A DNA stretch of 64,000 bases from UBA6814 sp040753075 (GTDB taxonomy: Bacteria > Desulfobacterota > Desulfovibrionia > Desulfovibrionales > Desulfovibrionaceae). The stretch lies in assembly GCA_040753075.1 (NCBI GenBank), contig JBFMHA010000012.1:9223-73222 (forward strand). Reading direction: 5' to 3'. Below the pieces are notes generated by a model that worked only from the letters and a program-made list of their open reading frames with translations, did no database searches and had not been told where the DNA came from. This document shows, one piece after another, positions 25,674-33,933 of this stretch. Both the position numbers and the translations under genes were made by a program. Every line of letters starts with the position of its first letter. Within the stretch, counting starts at the first letter, position 1.

Positions 25674-26855
25674 TCATCCAAACATGCGGTCCAGGGTCTT
25701 CAGAAACGTGTCGGGCGCCTGGGGAAAGCTCCTCTCCATGAATTCCTGGTCGCGCGCGGGCGACAGGGTGCCGTTCAGAAGCCCGGCCACGACCTCCGCC
25801 AGCCGGGACTTGTCGCGGTGGATGTAGTAGTCGTGGCAGCCACCGGAAATGGACGTGGACCCGGCGAACAGCTTCATGGACTCCGGGTCCGTGCCGCAAT
25901 ACTCGATCACGGGCTTGCCCAGGAAATAGGCGTCGATCATGGTCGTGGAATAATGGTAGCCGATGACGAACTCGGCCTTCACCGACAAGACCATGGCATG
26001 GGCGAACTCCACTGAGTAGTTGCTCACCCCGCACTCCTGCATGACCGTATGCAGGAGTGCGACATCGGTGGTGGCGTGGGGTTTGAGGATGATGCGCACC
26101 TCGTCCTGGTGCCTGGCCAGGACCTCTACGGCGTCCCGGAACAGCTCCAGGCCCGAGGGTTCGTTCAGGGCCGAACGCATGGCCAGAGAGGCCATTATGA
26201 ACAGGCAGTAACGCGGCCCGTTCACCACGGGGTTCGCCGCCGCCGTGCGCTCCAGGAACTGCCGCCAGGCGGGCAGCCGACGCGGATGACCGGTCTGGAC
26301 GTACCTGGCTCGGTCCACGGCAACGCCCAGCATCGACTGGAAGTCCTCCGCCGCGGCGGTAGAAAAGAAGGAGTCGTAGACTCCAATCAGAGGATTCTGG
26401 TCCACCTGCTTGCCCTTGCGCGCATGCACCAACTCGTATTCGGCGATGATGTTGCGCACCCCCTCCAGGGGCCACAGGCTCAGGTTGAAGCACTTCACCT
26501 CAATGGTCCGCGACACCAGACGCAGGGCGGCAATGAACTTGCGGTGCGCCGGGATCGCGTCGGTAATCTTGAAGAAGACGTTGCCCGAGAAGGCAAAGGC
26601 GGCCAGCAGGCGGAGCAGGATGCCGATGGTGCGCAGGGTATTGCCCCCCCGGGTGACAACCACCGTGGGGCTCAGGGACTGGATGCCCGCCCACAGCTCG
26701 TGGTTGAGCCGGTTCAGCTCCAGGGTCTCCTGGGTGGGGAACAGGATCCAGAAACGGGTGTCCGGATAGCGCTGCTTGATGGTCAGGAAGACGGGAAGCA
26801 TGGTGTCGGCGCTGCCCAGCTTCTTTTTGCAGACCATGATGGCGTTGTGTCGCAT
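25674..26855 (-). CDS. Probable GT-B-fold glycosyltransferase
   Basis: A 393-residue protein, probably cytoplasmic and membrane-associated through a hydrophobic stretch near residues 80-95. The C-terminal half has features of GT-B enzymes in capsule and surface-carbohydrate loci: VRIILKPHATTD, FVIGYHYSTTMIDAYFLGKPVIEYCG, then an acidic C-terminus. No family signature is firm, so the donor is unknown; given the operon, a CMP-nonulosonate or amidinated sugar is plausible. The base composition is visibly less GC-extreme than in the flanking housekeeping genes, in line with transfer. It lies 20 bases downstream of the radical-SAM gene. Confidence 0.65.
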   Translation of the reverse strand: MRHNAIMVCKKKLGSADTMLPVFLTIKQRYPDTRFWILFPTQETLELNRLNHELWAGIQSLSPTVVVTRGGNTLRTIGILLRLLAAFAFSGNVFFKITDAIPAHRKFIAALRLVSRTIEVKCFNLSLWPLEGVRNIIAEYELVHARKGKQVDQNPLIGVYDSFFSTAAAEDFQSMLGVAVDRARYVQTGHPRRLPAWRQFLERTAAANPVVNGPRYCLFIMASLAMRSALNEPSGLELFRDAVEVLARHQDEVRIILKPHATTDVALLHTVMQECGVSNYSVEFAHAMVLSVKAEFVIGYHYSTTMIDAYFLGKPVIEYCGTDPESMKLFAGSTSISGGCHDYYIHRDKSRLAEVVAGLLNGTLSPARDQEFMERSFPQAPDTFLKTLDRMFG

Positions 26856-26875
26856 TGTTCTCTTTGCGGAAAGGG

Positions 26876-28264
26876 TTAGCTGTGGCGATAGCCCCGGAAC
26901 GCCGCGTTCCGGCCCAGGTAGAGCTGGTCGGTCTGCTTCAGGATGGAGGCCTTGCGCTTGTCAAAATAGTTGACCAGCAGCGTCTTGTTGGCCTCGCACA
27001 GGGCGGCGTGGAACTCATCGTCGGTCATGTCAGTGTAGTTCACGGCCAACAGGTCGGAATTCATGTGCTTGTTCTCGTAAAAGTCCTCAACGTCCTTGAG
27101 CAGCCCCGTTTCCAGGGCGTGGTAGTAGAGGTCCGAGCCGGGATAAGGCGTCACCGGACGGATGGTGCGCATCTGGGCTCCATCGTCGTACCTGAGCAGG
27201 AAGTCCACCCCCTGCTGCAGGGTGCGGCGGTTCTCGCCGATGTTGCCGAAGATGATGTTGAAGCCCGGGCTGATGCCCTCGGCAAGCGTAGCCTCGATGC
27301 CCCGGATGATCTGCCCAGTGGTCAGGGCCTTGTTCATGTTCTTGAGGATCTGGTCGTCGAAGGCCTCGATGCCGTAGTTGATGAACACGCACCCCGCCTT
27401 GCGCATGAGCCGGAGCACGTCCGCCTTGGCGTAGTTCAGGCGGCCGTTGCAGTCCCACTTGATGTCCAGCCCGGCCTTCAGGAAGGCGTTGCAGATCTCC
27501 TCGGTGCGTTGCACCGAGTTCATGAGCAACTCGTCGGAAAAGGCGATGTACGTGATGCCCCATTTCTCCTGCAGCAGGCGGATCTCTTCGACGATGGCCT
27601 CGGCGTTGCGGGGCCGGAAGCCCGTGTCCATGCGGTAGCAGAAGTTGCAGCGGAAGGTGCAGCCGCGGCCCGACAGCATGGGGAAGACGAAGTCCGAGGA
27701 GGAGCAGTGGGGCATCCGGAGCAACCGGTAGTACTCCATGGGGAACATGTCGTACGCGGGCAGGGGAATGGCGTCGATGTCGCGGATGAGGTCCCGGCGG
27801 GGGTTCACCGTCACCGCGTCGCCGTCGCGCCAGGCGATGCCCTTGACGCCCGACAGGCTCCTCTTGTCCGCCAGGGCGGCAAACAGTTCACGGGTGGTGT
27901 CCTCTCCCTCGCCGATGACGATGACGTCAGCCTGGGTCTTCCGGAAAAAGAACTCGGGCTCCGGCGCTGGCCCATGTCCGCCCAGGATGTACAGGGGCCG
28001 GTTGCGCACCGAATTCACGGCCTCGGAAATGGCCAGGAGCTTGCGGTATTGGTAGTATCCCGCGATGACGCTCACACACACCGCATCGAACCTGTTCCGG
28101 TTGAGATATTCCGCGAGATGGCTCTCGGGATAGTGGTGCATGTCCTGGCTGTAGATCTCCACATCCAAGCCCATGTCTCTCATGACCGCGGCGATGTAGC
28201 CTAGCCCCTGGGGGAACCAGTGGATGTAGGAATCGTTGTCGTAGACGACGAGCAGTACTCTCAT
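26876..28264 (-). CDS. B12-binding-domain radical SAM protein
   Basis: A 462-residue class B-like radical SAM protein. The N-terminal cobalamin-binding-like domain (about 1-130) has a partial D-x-H motif (Asp41-Met-His43), Ser65 and the ILGGHG segment; the usual Gly of D-x-H-x-x-G is Pro, so B12 binding is likely but not certain. The radical SAM core has Cys202, Cys206 and Cys209 (GCTFRCNFCY). These enzymes often methylate unactivated carbons or rearrange carbon skeletons. In this operon the substrate is probably a sugar nucleotide or lipid-linked sugar. Upstream hisH ends 35 bases before the ATG. Codon use is less GC-biased than in the housekeeping genes. Confidence 0.88.
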   Translation of the reverse strand: MRVLLVVYDNDSYIHWFPQGLGYIAAVMRDMGLDVEIYSQDMHHYPESHLAEYLNRNRFDAVCVSVIAGYYQYRKLLAISEAVNSVRNRPLYILGGHGPAPEPEFFFRKTQADVIVIGEGEDTTRELFAALADKRSLSGVKGIAWRDGDAVTVNPRRDLIRDIDAIPLPAYDMFPMEYYRLLRMPHCSSSDFVFPMLSGRGCTFRCNFCYRMDTGFRPRNAEAIVEEIRLLQEKWGITYIAFSDELLMNSVQRTEEICNAFLKAGLDIKWDCNGRLNYAKADVLRLMRKAGCVFINYGIEAFDDQILKNMNKALTTGQIIRGIEATLAEGISPGFNIIFGNIGENRRTLQQGVDFLLRYDDGAQMRTIRPVTPYPGSDLYYHALETGLLKDVEDFYENKHMNSDLLAVNYTDMTDDEFHAALCEANKTLLVNYFDKRKASILKQTDQLYLGRNAAFRGYRHS

Positions 28265-28299
28265 GACACACCCTGGGCTTGCAGTTGTGGAAGATGGCC

Positions 28300-28941
28300 T
28301 CAACCGGCGAGGAACTGGGACAGGATGCCCAGTCCGACCCTGCCGCTTTTCTCGGGATGGAACTGGCAGCCGTAGAGGCAGCCCCGGCGCACCGCCGCAG
28401 TTATCCGCCTGCCGTTGTAATAGGTGTCGGCCATGCGGTGTTCTTCGTTGACCGGCATGGCCATGAAGGAATGCACGAAATAGGCCCGGGAGCCGGGCTC
28501 CACGTTCTCCAGGATGGTCCCCCGCCACGCGCCCTCGTGCGGCGGGATCAACCTGTTCCAGCCTATGTGGGGAATCTTGTGCGGACGCCCGTCCACGCCG
28601 GTGTCCTGAATCCTCTCCACCGTGCCGGGAATCAGCCCCAGCCCGTCCCAGACCCCGAACTCCAGGCCGGTGTCGAGCATCATCTGCATGCCCAGGCAGA
28701 TGCCCAGGAGAGGCCGCTCCCTGGCCGCGAACTCGCGCAGGGCTTCGACCAGACCCCGCTCGGCCAGCCCCTCCATGCCGTCCTTGAACGCCCCGACTCC
28801 GGGCAGCACCACCCGATCCGCGCTGGCCACCTCGCGCGGGTCTCCGCTGAGCCGCGGCTCCGCGCCCACCTTGCCGAGCGCGTTAATGATGCTGAAAATA
28901 TTACCCATGCCGTAGTCGACGATGGTCACGACAACGCTCAT
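28300..28941 (-). CDS. hisH: HisH-type glutamine amidotransferase (sugar amidination)
   Basis: A 213-residue class I glutaminase subunit. The triad is Cys82 (GICLGMQ), His195 and Glu197 (CQFHPEKSG). It releases ammonia from glutamine and passes it to the HisF partner. In histidine synthesis the product is IGP, but no other his gene is present here. The pair instead sits beside an N-acetyl sugar amidotransferase, as in the Pseudomonas WbpG-HisH2-HisF2 system that converts an acetamido group to acetamidino. It overlaps hisF by 4 bases. Confidence 0.92.
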   Translation of the reverse strand: MSVVVTIVDYGMGNIFSIINALGKVGAEPRLSGDPREVASADRVVLPGVGAFKDGMEGLAERGLVEALREFAARERPLLGICLGMQMMLDTGLEFGVWDGLGLIPGTVERIQDTGVDGRPHKIPHIGWNRLIPPHEGAWRGTILENVEPGSRAYFVHSFMAMPVNEEHRMADTYYNGRRITAAVRRGCLYGCQFHPEKSGRVGLGILSQFLAG

Positions 28942-29687
28942 GCCGCCACTCCTTCGACTATGGCCTGGCGCATGGCCGCAACCGAAACCCGACCGAAGTG
29001 GAGAGCTCCCGCCACGGCCACGGCGTCCGCATGCCCGACGTGCACTACGTCCGAGATGTGTCCATCCTCGCCGCATCCGCCGCAGGCGATCACCGGCACG
29101 GAGACGCTGTCCGCCACCGCCCGGGTCAGCTCCAGGTCGAACCCCTTGCGGGCGCCCTCGCAGTCCACGGAGGTGAGCAGGATCTCCCCCGCTCCCAGTT
29201 CGACGCCGCGCCGGACCCACTCGATCACCTCCAGCCCGGTGTGCTCGCGCCCGCCATCGGTGTAGGCCTCCCATCCGCCCCGGGGCGTGCGTTTGGCGTC
29301 CACCTGCAGAACCATGCACTGCGAGCCGAAGCGCTGCGCCACCTCAGTGATGAGCTCCGGCCGGGCCACGGCGGCGGTGTTGATGGCCACCTTGTCCGCG
29401 CCGCAGCGCAGCATATCCCGCACGTCATCCACGCTGCGGATGCCCCCTCCGACGGTCATGGGAATGAACAGCTCCGCGGCCGTTGCCCGCACGATCTCCT
29501 TCAGGCTGTTGCGACCGTAGAGGCTGGCCACGGCGTCCATGAAGATGATCTCGTCGATCCCCTCCTCGTAGTACCGCTTGGCGTAGAGGTGGGGATCACC
29601 CACCACCCGCAGGCCTTCGAGATGGACGCCCTTGATCAGGTTGGGGCCTTTGATGTCGAGCCGCGCGAGGAGACGCGTTATGTCCAT
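28938..29687 (-). CDS. hisF: HisF-type synthase subunit (sugar amidination)
   Basis: A 249-residue (beta-alpha)8 barrel with the two HisF catalytic aspartates at canonical positions, Asp11 (RLDIKGPNLIKG) and Asp130 (LQVDAKR). Phosphate-loop segments are also present (TVGGGIRSVDDV, VIACGGCG). It probably serves as the ammonia-channelling partner of HisH for the amidotransferase encoded 14 bases upstream, rather than in histidine synthesis. The first strand differs from housekeeping HisF, which usually has a CLD motif. Confidence 0.9.
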   Translation of the reverse strand: MDITRLLARLDIKGPNLIKGVHLEGLRVVGDPHLYAKRYYEEGIDEIIFMDAVASLYGRNSLKEIVRATAAELFIPMTVGGGIRSVDDVRDMLRCGADKVAINTAAVARPELITEVAQRFGSQCMVLQVDAKRTPRGGWEAYTDGGREHTGLEVIEWVRRGVELGAGEILLTSVDCEGARKGFDLELTRAVADSVSVPVIACGGCGEDGHISDVVHVGHADAVAVAGALHFGRVSVAAMRQAIVEGVAA

Positions 29688-29701
29688 GGCCGACTCTTCG
29701 T

Positions 29702-31084
29702 TCAGTTGGCTGGCCTGTAGGCGTTGCCTCTCCAGCGCAGGGCGCCGTCCTCGTGCCCTCCGCCGGCCCAGGCCTCCTGGAACACCGCATGGCGCAGTTT
29801 CCAGTCGCCTCCGTCATAGCGCCACAGGTGCGGGGAGCGGAACCGGTCGGCAAGGTGCATGAAGTAGTCCCGCGACATCACAGGCTCCTCGAACATCCGG
29901 GAGGCCTTGGGAAACTCCTTGGGCCGGAGGGAGAGATAGTCGAGCGACTCAGGCAGGAAGCGCTCGGGGAATTCGCCGTCGTAGCGGCGCACCAGGGCGA
30001 CACCCTCCTCGCGGGTGATGTCCCCGGAGCGTATCTCCTGCGCCGCGTCGTAGGTGGCGCGGCCAATGCCGAACTTTATGTAGGTGGTGTAGTAGTGCAG
30101 GTCGTCCACCTTGTCGTCGATGCTGTTGTACTTGCTGTACGTTCCGGGGGTCCGCTCGGGCGAGGCCACGAATCCGGCGTTCTCCACGGCGTAGTAATAG
30201 CAGTTCTGGGGATGCCAGCGGAGATAATAGCCCAGGTAGTGCACCTGCATCCCGGCCTCTTCCAGGCGGTTGGGGTCCTGGGGCAGGTAGAAATCCAGGT
30301 CGCCCCACTTGAGGCCGTAGCTGTCGATGAGCTCGGCCACGGACGTGCCGCCGATGTAGATGTCGTCCTGGTTCCGGGACGTGAAATACTCCCAGCTGCG
30401 CCGCGCTGATTCGTTCTCGCCCACGGGATTGCCGTACTCGGCCTCGTTCTCGCCGTAAAAGATGAGGCCGATGCCGTAGCGCATGGCCACCTTGGGGGCC
30501 AAGGCCTTCTGCCCGATAATGAAGGGCTGGAAGGGGTGGAAGAGCTTCTCCACCGCCAGGCGGGTCATGAGGCGGTGGATGCGCCCGTTGGGCGTGTACA
30601 GGATGTTGTCGAACCCGGAATGAATCCAGGACTGCATGTTCCGCCAGCCCCAGTCGGTGTAGATATGGGGCGCCCAGGTGATGGTGAGCGGATTCATGCC
30701 GAACTCATACTTGAGCATGTGCGCGGCGTAGATGCTGTCCTTTCCGCCGGAGCCCGGCACCAGGCAGTCGAACGATCCGTCCTTGCTGCGGTGTCGGTCG
30801 CACAGTTCCCGCAACTCCTGCTTGCGGACTTCCCAATCGATGCCCGCCTGCTTGCGCTCGGCAAACCGGCAGGCGTCACACACCCCTTCCTCGTCGAAGT
30901 TGATGGTCGCCTTCCTGGAGCCGCTGGTGTGCTTGAACTCCATGGCCGAACTAGGGCGCTGGTTGGAGATGACGCATTTGCGGCAGAACTTCACGTCCTC
31001 AGGCAATCCGTACTTGACCTCGAACGGGCCCTCAATCCTGGCAAACTCTGCGACGTTAACGTCGACTACGCGTGGCAGCGGCAT
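29702..31084 (-). CDS. wbpG: N-acetyl sugar amidotransferase (WbpG/PtmG/PseA family)
   Basis: A 460-residue N-type ATP-pyrophosphatase that converts a sugar N-acetyl group to acetamidino using ATP and ammonia. The N-terminal Cys4 zinc-like module is FCRKCVISNQRPS and GVCDACRFAE (about residues 34-73). The PP-loop is VPGSGGKDSIYAA near residue 108. The following GMNPLTITWAPHIYTDWGWRN is family-typical. Homologues make ManNAc(3NAm)A, Pse5Am or Leg5Am; here either the legionaminic or the wbp sugar could be the target. The ATG has GAGGAAG upstream and overlaps legF by 29 bases, an unusually long overlap. Confidence 0.92.
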   Translation of the reverse strand: MPLPRVVDVNVAEFARIEGPFEVKYGLPEDVKFCRKCVISNQRPSSAMEFKHTSGSRKATINFDEEGVCDACRFAERKQAGIDWEVRKQELRELCDRHRSKDGSFDCLVPGSGGKDSIYAAHMLKYEFGMNPLTITWAPHIYTDWGWRNMQSWIHSGFDNILYTPNGRIHRLMTRLAVEKLFHPFQPFIIGQKALAPKVAMRYGIGLIFYGENEAEYGNPVGENESARRSWEYFTSRNQDDIYIGGTSVAELIDSYGLKWGDLDFYLPQDPNRLEEAGMQVHYLGYYLRWHPQNCYYYAVENAGFVASPERTPGTYSKYNSIDDKVDDLHYYTTYIKFGIGRATYDAAQEIRSGDITREEGVALVRRYDGEFPERFLPESLDYLSLRPKEFPKASRMFEEPVMSRDYFMHLADRFRSPHLWRYDGGDWKLRHAVFQEAWAGGGHEDGALRWRGNAYRPAN

Positions 31085-31769
31085 CGTCTTCCTCGATAAT
31101 GGATTTGAATATCTTGAAATCAAGCGCGCTATCAATGTCCAAGGAACGCTCGGACGGCATGACGTGCGCCTGGGTGCCTTCAGCCAAGAACCGTCGGCTC
31201 TCCAGGAACCAGCCGGTGCGGACCACGTACACTGCACCGTTGGGGCAAAACACCGCCGGCAGCTCCTGCCGCCTGGCCGCGAATCCCTCCCAGCCCAAAT
31301 AGGGCGACACTTCTCCGGCGCTGTCCACGGTCAGCATCCAGTGCGGCCCCTTCTCCACCCGGACCACCGAGAGGCAGGAGTGGGCCCCGGTGCGGACCGC
31401 CCGCTCCAGGCAGGCGTCGATGTCCCCCGCCTCCCGGAGCGGGGACGTGGGCTGCAGGAGCACGGCGAGATCATAGCCGGGGATCTGGCGCAGGGCGTGG
31501 ACCAGGACGTCGGCGGAGGAACTCTCGTCGCGGGCCAACTCCGCCGGCCGGACAAAGGGCGCCTCGCATCCAAAGCGCACCGCCGCTTCGATGATGACCG
31601 GGTCGTCAGAGGAGATGACCAGCCGGTCAATATGCCGCGAAGCCAGGGCCTGCTCGACGCTGAAGGCCACCAGGGGCTTCCCGGCGGCCGGCAGCACGTT
31701 CTTCCCCGGCAGGCCCTTGGAGCCCCCGCGCGCGGTGATGACGGCCAGGACACGATTTCCGTCGATCAT
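31056..31769 (-). CDS. legF: CMP-nonulosonate cytidylyltransferase (LegF/NeuA family)
   Basis: A 237-residue cytidylyltransferase that activates a nonulosonic acid with CTP. The CTP-binding signature ITARGGSKGLPGKN is at the N-terminus, followed by VISSDDPVI, VLLQPTSPLR (metal and CTP binding) and a C-terminal SLDIDSALDF. Neighbouring LegI and LegG-like genes make CMP-legionaminic acid more likely than CMP-sialic acid. It overlaps ptmE by ATGA and extends 29 bases into the amidotransferase gene. Confidence 0.9.
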   Translation of the reverse strand: MIDGNRVLAVITARGGSKGLPGKNVLPAAGKPLVAFSVEQALASRHIDRLVISSDDPVIIEAAVRFGCEAPFVRPAELARDESSSADVLVHALRQIPGYDLAVLLQPTSPLREAGDIDACLERAVRTGAHSCLSVVRVEKGPHWMLTVDSAGEVSPYLGWEGFAARRQELPAVFCPNGAVYVVRTGWFLESRRFLAEGTQAHVMPSERSLDIDSALDFKIFKSIIEEDDAAATRSRR

Positions 31770-32836
31770 CGCGGCGTACGCTCCGTGGCGGAAGACCCTT
31801 CGAAGAGCGCGCAGTAGTCGTTTTTGCCCTGTTCGTAATCCTTCATCTGCCCGATATCAAGCCAGTACTCGAAGATGGGGAAGGCCGACGTGACGCGCCC
31901 GGAGCCCGCCAGGCGCTCGAACAGGGTCGGCATGTCCAGGAAATCCCCCTGGGACACGAAGTCCAGGGCTTCCGGCGAGAACGCGTAGATGCCGGCGTTG
32001 ACGAAGAACGTCCGGGTCGGCTTCTCCTCGACCCCGCGGATGGTCGAGCCGTCCACGGACACCACCCCGAAGGGAATCTGGATCTGGTACTCCCGCACGC
32101 ACATGGTGCCGGTGGCCCCCTGGGCGGAGTGGAAGTCCAGGAGCTGGACGAAATCCACTTTGGTCAACAAGTCCCCGTTCATGACGAAGAATGGGCGGTC
32201 CGGACGTTGCGGCAGCAGGCCCAGGGAGCCGGCGGTCCCGAGTTTCTCGGTTTCGTGCAGGTACTCGATCTGCACCCCGAGATGGGAGCCGTCGCCGAAA
32301 AAGGCCCTGACCATCTCCGCCCGATAGTTGACCGACAGAAAGAACCTATAGAAGCCGGCCTCCCGGAACTTCTCGATGATGGTCTGCAGGATGGGCTTGC
32401 CCCCCACCTTGAGCAGGGGCTTGGGGCAGTCGTCGGTCAGCGGTCGAAGCCGAGTGCCCAGCCCGCCGGCCATGAGCACCACCCAGTTCTCGCGCCTGCC
32501 CTGCTCCTCCCCCAGCAGATGCAGGCGGACCACCCGGCCCCCGGCATCCAACTCGGGGAGGTGGGCGATGCACTTGCGGCGCATGATCTCCTGGAACGTG
32601 GCCGGGTCGTCGGACTCCCGCACCGAGGTGAAGTCCCGGAACATGACCGCAGAGACGGGGTCGTCCATGGCCAGGCCGCGCAGCAGGCCACGACGCACGT
32701 CGCCGTCGGTTACGGTGCCCACCAGGCGCTGGTCCTCGTCCGCCACCAGGGCGATGAGCGTGCCCGAGTCGTTGATGACCTTGAGCGCCTCCCGGATCGG
32801 GGCGTCCAGGGATACCAGCAGATGTTTCGCGGTCAT
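31766..32836 (-). CDS. ptmE: CBS-domain sugar-1-phosphate nucleotidyltransferase (PtmE-like)
   Basis: A 356-residue protein with two N-terminal CBS motifs (about 5-115) and a nucleotidyltransferase domain starting VLMAGGLGTRLRPLTDDCPKPLL near residue 125. This architecture matches PtmE, the glucosamine-1-phosphate guanylyltransferase that starts the GDP-sugar route to legionaminic acid in Campylobacter. The CBS pair may bind adenine nucleotides and regulate activity. It overlaps both neighbours by ATGA. Confidence 0.88.
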   Translation of the reverse strand: MTAKHLLVSLDAPIREALKVINDSGTLIALVADEDQRLVGTVTDGDVRRGLLRGLAMDDPVSAVMFRDFTSVRESDDPATFQEIMRRKCIAHLPELDAGGRVVRLHLLGEEQGRRENWVVLMAGGLGTRLRPLTDDCPKPLLKVGGKPILQTIIEKFREAGFYRFFLSVNYRAEMVRAFFGDGSHLGVQIEYLHETEKLGTAGSLGLLPQRPDRPFFVMNGDLLTKVDFVQLLDFHSAQGATGTMCVREYQIQIPFGVVSVDGSTIRGVEEKPTRTFFVNAGIYAFSPEALDFVSQGDFLDMPTLFERLAGSGRVTSAFPIFEYWLDIGQMKDYEQGKNDYCALFEGSSATERTPR

Positions 32837-33933
32837 GGGGTTTCTCCCTCCTCCGGCGCCTCGGCCAGGTCCAGGAGCTCGTCCGGTTCGTAGCCTCGGG
32901 TGGCGGGCCGGCCTTCCAGCTCCCAGAAGAGGAAGGGGGAGAGTCCGGAGCCCGGACGCTTTACCGTCATGTTCCGGGATGTCAAGGTCTCGCCCGGAGC
33001 CACGGGCTGCGCCGCCACCAGGCTCTTGCGGGCCACGGCCAGGTTGCCCAGTTCGGCCCGGGCCGGGGCCTTGCCCGGCTCGCCCAGGGCGGCATCCGCC
33101 AGGCGCACCGCAGCCACCAGGTCGGCCAACTCCCCGGGCTCCAGGCTGGCCGCGTGGTCCGGCCCGGGCAGGGAGCGGTCCAGGGTGAAGTGCTTCTCCA
33201 CCATCACCGCCCCGCGCGCGGCCGCGGCCACGGACACCACGATCCCCTCGGTATGGTCGGAATAGCCGGCGGCCAGGCCGAAGGTCCCGGCCAGGGTGTC
33301 CATGGCCAGGAGGTTCACCGCCTCGGGAGGGGTGGGATAGCTGGTGGTGCAGTGCAGGAGCGTCACCTTCTCGCGCAGGGCGGCCTGGCCGTCCTCCCGG
33401 AGCAAGGCCTCCCGGAACGCGGCGCGGCCGGGATTCTCCAGGCCCAGGTAGCCGAAGGCCAGCACCCCCAGGGCCTGGCGCACCTCCACCAGGGCGCACA
33501 TGCCGGTGGAAAGGACCACCGGCAGGCCGGTGCGCGCCGCGGCCAGCAGCAGCGGGGCGTTGGTGGCGTCGCCCGACCCGACCTTGATGCGGGCCACCCC
33601 CAGCCCCACCAGCAGGGCCAGGCTTTCCTCGTCAAAGGGCGTGGACATGAACTCGATGCCCCGCTCCCGGCAGCGCCCGGCCAGGGCCACGAAATCCTCG
33701 GGCGCCAACTCCAGGGCCTTGAGCATCTCGTACTGCCCGCCTTCCCCGGTGCGCTCGGCCTGGTACGCGGCCTTGGCCGCCTGGCGGGTGGCCAGGCGGG
33801 CCGCGGAAAAGGTCTGGAACTTCACCGCGTCGGCCCCGGCGGCCGCGGCCGCGTCCACCAGGTCCATGGCCCGCGCCGGCGAACCGTTGTGGTTCACCCC
33901 GGCCTCGGCAATGATGAAGGTGCGCTTCTTCAT
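32833..33933 (-). CDS. legI: N,N'-diacetyllegionaminate synthase (NeuB family)
   Basis: A 366-residue NeuB-type synthase condensing phosphoenolpyruvate with a 6-deoxy-2,4-diacetamido hexose. The barrel begins IIAEAGVNHNGSPARAMDLV and contains DAVKFQTF, FMSTPFDEES, IKVGSGD, VVLSTGM, LLHCTTSYPTPPEAVNL, GYSDHTEG and VEKHFTLD. A C-terminal antifreeze/SAF-like domain begins near residue 285. The sequence style fits LegI rather than PseI. Together with LegG and LegB upstream it argues for legionaminic acid. It overlaps both neighbouring genes by 4 bases. Confidence 0.91.
   Translation of the reverse strand: MKKRTFIIAEAGVNHNGSPARAMDLVDAAAAAGADAVKFQTFSAARLATRQAAKAAYQAERTGEGGQYEMLKALELAPEDFVALAGRCRERGIEFMSTPFDEESLALLVGLGVARIKVGSGDATNAPLLLAAARTGLPVVLSTGMCALVEVRQALGVLAFGYLGLENPGRAAFREALLREDGQAALREKVTLLHCTTSYPTPPEAVNLLAMDTLAGTFGLAAGYSDHTEGIVVSVAAAARGAVMVEKHFTLDRSLPGPDHAASLEPGELADLVAAVRLADAALGEPGKAPARAELGNLAVARKSLVAAQPVAPGETLTSRNMTVKRPGSGLSPFLFWELEGRPATRGYEPDELLDLAEAPEEGETP

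Noticed and set aside
28300..29687. Histidine biosynthesis genes
   Set aside because: HisH and HisF are genuine family members, but there is no other his gene, and they abut an N-acetyl sugar amidotransferase, the known partner in sugar amidination.
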